64,000 nt of DNA from Ectobius pallidus (taxonomy: Eukaryota > Arthropoda > Insecta > Blattodea > Ectobiidae), in contig CAXKWD010000003.1 in NCBI GenBank assembly GCA_964059195.1, forward strand, positions 201,276,174 through 201,340,173, in the 5' to 3' direction. The notes under the pieces were generated by a model. That model saw only the letters and a program-made list of their open reading frames with translations, was not told the origin of the DNA and searched no databases. Positions 61,061-64,000 of this stretch are shown one piece after another. Each line of letters opens with the position of its first letter. The first letter of the stretch is position 1. The position numbers were made by a program, and so were the translations under genes.

Positions 61061-61716
61061 CTCACTATACAGTGGTTTTCTGGGCCAAGAAACTCGAATC
61101 TGAGGTCGCTTTTACCAGACGATGCTATCTAATCGTGGTATGTAGTCCACGTGATTTAGGAGTTAATAAATATTATGATTTTACTATTATGCTCTTAATT
61201 TTTAATTTTTGAAATAATTATCGCGGGCGAAGCCGCGGGCACATGCTAGTGTAAAATATCACCGATTGTTGAAGTCTCATCTAAATTAATAAAACTGCAG
61301 AGACAAGCATCGGCAGAAATAAACACCCCTCCCCCTAACCATAATATTATTGTTCGTGTCAACACAGCGGCCAGTTCAGCGCGCTTTATTACCTTTGTTG
61401 ACTGAAATTAAAACTAAAATAAGTTTCAATACGCATGTTGACTTGTAGAAAGTTGTTAAGCTTATTTAATTGTTTTAAATAATATTATTATTTTCTTTAA
61501 ATTCCCTTAAGCGATCTTTTACTTACAAAGAGACATATTTTTATTTTGTCACCCCTCCGGGTGAAGGCACCCGGGGCGGCCCGCACCCCCCTTCCTACGC
61601 CACTGGCTGGGGTAACTAGCTGATTGGTGCGGTAAAAACAAAGAACATGGCTTGAGCTGTCGGCAAACCGCCTGGGTACGCAAAGAATAACTGGACTAAA
61701 TACAGTATCTATTGTT

Positions 61717-62125
61717 GGCTGCGGTGGTCTAGAGGTAGCGTGCCTTCCTCTAGATCCGTAGGTCACGGGATCAAACCCAGCCACAGTCGATGGGTTTTTC
61801 AGGACGTAAAAATTCTGGGCACGGAGTCCTCCAGGAGGGACTTTAAGCTGGGGGGCCCGTGTCGTAGATTTACGGCAGGTAAAAGAACTCCAATCCTAAA
61901 TTAGAGCCTCTGGACAAAATTTCTCGGCCCTTTCACGTCCAAGTAATACCTTAGTTTCCGGAGGGGGGGTTAAGGGGCGATGGGCTTACCACCTGTCCCT
62001 CTGCCCTCTCTAGGGAAATAAGCATAACAAAATTCATTTCGGTAAACAGAAACCTCCACTTGGATGTCCCTTCGCCCCAACATAGGGGGCTATAGGGTTC
62101 CAGACAGACAGACAGACAGCACTGC
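61717..62125 (+). mobile_element. tRNA-derived SINE, family C, full length
   Basis: Head GGCTGCGGTGGTCTAGAGGT with GATCAAACCC-type B box, body with GATGGGTTTTTCAGGACGTA and CCTTTCACGTCCAAGTAATA, and a (CAGA)n tail at 62,101-62,120. The truncated copy is at 20,752. Confidence 0.9.
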
Positions 62126-63039
62126 ATATTTGGCAAGGTCTCTACATTAATAGTAAAAGTGGTAATTTGTAATTAATATAGGTTTTCTGAACTATTTATA
62201 ACTCAATATAAAGTATATAAATATATACTGTATAAAAAAAGTTTAAAAGGTAAATTAAGTAAATGATGTAAACATTATTAAGTACAATCTTTATTTTTTA
62301 AGGGAAATTTAAGCCAAACATTTTAAAACGGAGTAATACACTTCTTTTTTTTTTTTTTCAGTACCCAGTTTGGATTTTTCGGTAATTCCCATCTTGGTGG
62401 ATGTTACTTCTTTTTTCAGCTAGAGACCAATCATCGTGCTGATGAGATAACAGGAGAGATGATATGTAGGGGTCCTTAAACCTAAATCTTTCCAAACCAA
62501 CAATTGCTGAGTTACATACACATTTTTCAATTTGTATACTGAAATCACACCAAATTATTTTCCATGTTAAACACATTTAACTGAGGCAACTTACCTGTAT
62601 TGCCGGATTTTCAAACCTAATTTTTCCTACTAGCATAACACAATATTCTTCTTCTGATTGAAATTCCTGTATTCACTAAATATTTCTCATGGCAGCAGTT
62701 TTTTAAATGAAAAGAAATAGAACACTTTTACATAATGCATGTTATTGAAGAGAAACATTTATGAGTCTAATTAAAAACATGCAGATTGATGATGCATAGT
62801 CGCATTTAGCTTCATTTCAACTTGACAGAGTTGTGTGTTCCTAAGCTTGGTCAAAGGAATACGTAATCCTGTGATGATTGCACTGAAACCTTTACTGTCC
62901 TTTAGAAAATACACGTGAAATTTTTTTTATTCAGAACTGAGATCTCTTTAAATATGCAGGCATGTTACACTCAGCTATTACTAAGGGACAACTCAACTTG
63001 GAACATTTGAGGCCAATGGTCGCGTGCCAAAATGAAATC
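62126..63039. other. Stretch without recognised gene
   Basis: AT-rich with a T run (62,345-62,359). Short ORFs lack motifs. Confidence 0.35.
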
Positions 63040-63450
63040 ATGGAACTCCTGGAGAATAGCGTAGCCAGCCATGCTCTGACATTAGCAACCGTGCCCCTCC
63101 GAGCCACGGGGAACAAAAGAGAAACGATCGGTCCAAGGTAAAATTTCCCGCTGCAGTAAAAATTCAATGTGAGACATAACAAACCCCGCTCTATTCAGTA
63201 TATTGCTCCTAAACTAATACAAATGTTCCTATCCTAACATAACTGTCATTGAAACAGAATTTTGCTGTCACTACTTCTAGAAGCCTTTTTACCCTTCCAC
63301 ACCTTTCGTAAAACATTGTTATATGGCATGAACCCTGCGCTATGCAGAATACTGCTGCTAAACTAACATGACTGTTCCTAGCCTAACAAAACCTGTCACG
63401 GACCTAGAATTCTTAATACAGAAGCTTTTTTACCCTTCCACATCTTTCAT
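63040..63450. repeat. Dispersed repeat related to 48,330-48,540, partly duplicated
   Basis: GCAACCGTGCCCCTCC, GGTAAAATTTCCCGC, TTCAATGTGAGACATAAC and TGCTCCTAAACTAATAC match the other copies. TGCTGCTAAACTAACATGAC, TTCCTAGCCTAACA and TTTTTACCCTTCCACA(C/T)CTT repeat a second time at 63,345-63,440. Confidence 0.6.
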
Positions 63451-63705
63451 AAAACATCGCTACAACAGTTGTTTATCTGCAGAATTCACTTTTCATGTAA
63501 TCATGTTCGTAATATTGGCGACATTGTAGACTTGGTCCCACTTGGTATGGCCCGGTTATGACGGCGGTCACCTCATTCTCAAGTTTAGCGGAAAACAAAT
63601 TTTTTCTTATAAAAAAAGCAAGTACCCAACTTTCAAATTTTAACACATAGATCATATAGATCTATACATCATATAGATACTGATATTGGGAAGAACACAG
63701 GGAAG

Positions 63706-63795
63706 TCATAACATATATATTATGGTTTTTAGCACACTTGAACATCACTATTGAAGTGAAGTTTAAATGTGCTGAAAACCATAACATATACCATA
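63706..63795. repeat. Small inverted repeat
   Basis: TATGGTTTTTAGCACACTTG at 63,720 is complemented by CATTTAAAC..GTGCTGAAAACCATAA at 63,755-63,785 (loop about 20 bases). It could be a short hairpin or a MITE fragment. Confidence 0.55.
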
Positions 63796-64000
63796 CATCA
63801 TTCTTGCTATTTGATGCTATGTGTATTACAAAAAACAGTGCATAGAAAATGCGTAGATAATCAAAATAACAGAACTTGAACGCAAAAGCACTTATAACTT
63901 TTAGGCTTACACTCATTAATTAATTGTGTTATGTTGGAAGCAATGGGAAGAATCTTTTAAATCTCTGTAAGCTAGAAAATTAATTAATCTGCCGCTTATC
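63796..64000. other. Window end, no feature
   Basis: AT-rich sequence without recognisable element. Confidence 0.3.

Larger units (their letters stand above)
58274..61249 (+). mobile_element. Non-autonomous Helitron interrupted by a LINE
   Basis: Starts TCTCTATATATATAAAAGGC after an A and ends ATCGCGGGCGAAGCCGCGG, GC, ACATG, CTAG before a T (61,250). It is colinear with the 838-bp Helitron at 38,653-39,490 (minus strand) except for the LINE between GGACGAAT (58,910) and CTCACTATAC (61,061). Confidence 0.92.
56706..61605. mobile_element. hAT-type element with 8-bp target duplication, outer shell of a three-level nest
   Basis: Tips CAGTGGCGTAGCAAG (56,706) and the complement of CCTACGCCACTG (to 61,605) are flanked by GCTGGGGT at 56,698-56,705 and 61,606-61,613. 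The left part has an ORF start (56,695-56,934; TLKLNGLCKISNN) possibly from the transposase N-terminal region. Related wording is also seen at 43,300-43,560. The interior is replaced by other TEs: a LINE tail, an ACTTCC-type element and a Helitron carrying another LINE. Confidence 0.85.

Noticed and set aside
1..64000. CRISPR array
   Set aside because: The tandem repeats seen are satellites, minisatellites and microsatellites without regular unique spacers, and the genome is clearly eukaryotic.

Overview
The window looks like a piece of a large, AT-rich, transposon-crowded animal genome, most likely an arthropod and probably an insect. The evidence is split genes with canonical GT/AG introns, tRNA-headed SINEs, several non-LTR retrotransposon fragments, a Penelope-like element, Helitrons, hAT-type elements and a Merlin/IS1016-type transposase. 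No prokaryotic or organellar gene organisation is seen. The species was not identified from sequence alone.

One host gene is recognised. The last eight coding exons of DHTKD1 (mitochondrial 2-oxoadipate dehydrogenase E1) lie on the + strand from 26,714 to 43,152. They join in phase to 374 codons plus a TAA stop. The 5' half of the gene was not found in the 26.7 kb upstream. Its introns carry TE insertions, including a truncated Penelope-like element in intron 6 that duplicated the 5' splice site, so two GTAAGT donors now flank it.

Layout. 0.9-3.5 kb: a degenerate host repeat interrupted by a 1.27-kb palindrome. 3.45-15.37 kb: a probable 11.9-kb inverted-repeat element with a 183-bp satellite in head-to-head orientation, zinc-finger remnants and SINEs. 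15.4-18.2 kb: a Merlin-type element with a 354-codon transposase, itself hit by a 1.15-kb TIR element with a 9-bp target duplication. 19-22 kb: SINEs and LINE tails. 22.87-22.97 kb: a well-formed hammerhead-ribozyme core. 23.0-24.8 kb: a hAT element with 8-bp target duplications that swallowed Helitron ends. 25-26.6 kb: MITEs and palindromes. 26.7-43.2 kb: DHTKD1 and its TE-filled introns, including Helitrons, LINEs, TIR elements and a TIR element carrying a tRNA-like sequence. 44-51 kb: sparse repeats. 51-54.4 kb: an RTE-like LINE nested in a TIR element, then another LINE. 56.7-61.6 kb: a three-level nest of hAT, Helitron and LINE. 61.7-64 kb: a SINE and degenerate repeats.

Apart from DHTKD1, every coding signal recognised belongs to a mobile element, and nearly all are truncated or broken. 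The window is therefore mainly informative as a record of nested insertion. The points most worth following are the duplicated splice donor, the hammerhead motifs associated with Penelope-type repeats, the tRNA-like gene inside a TIR element, the giant satellite-bearing inverted repeat and the Merlin transposase that seems to lack its third catalytic residue.
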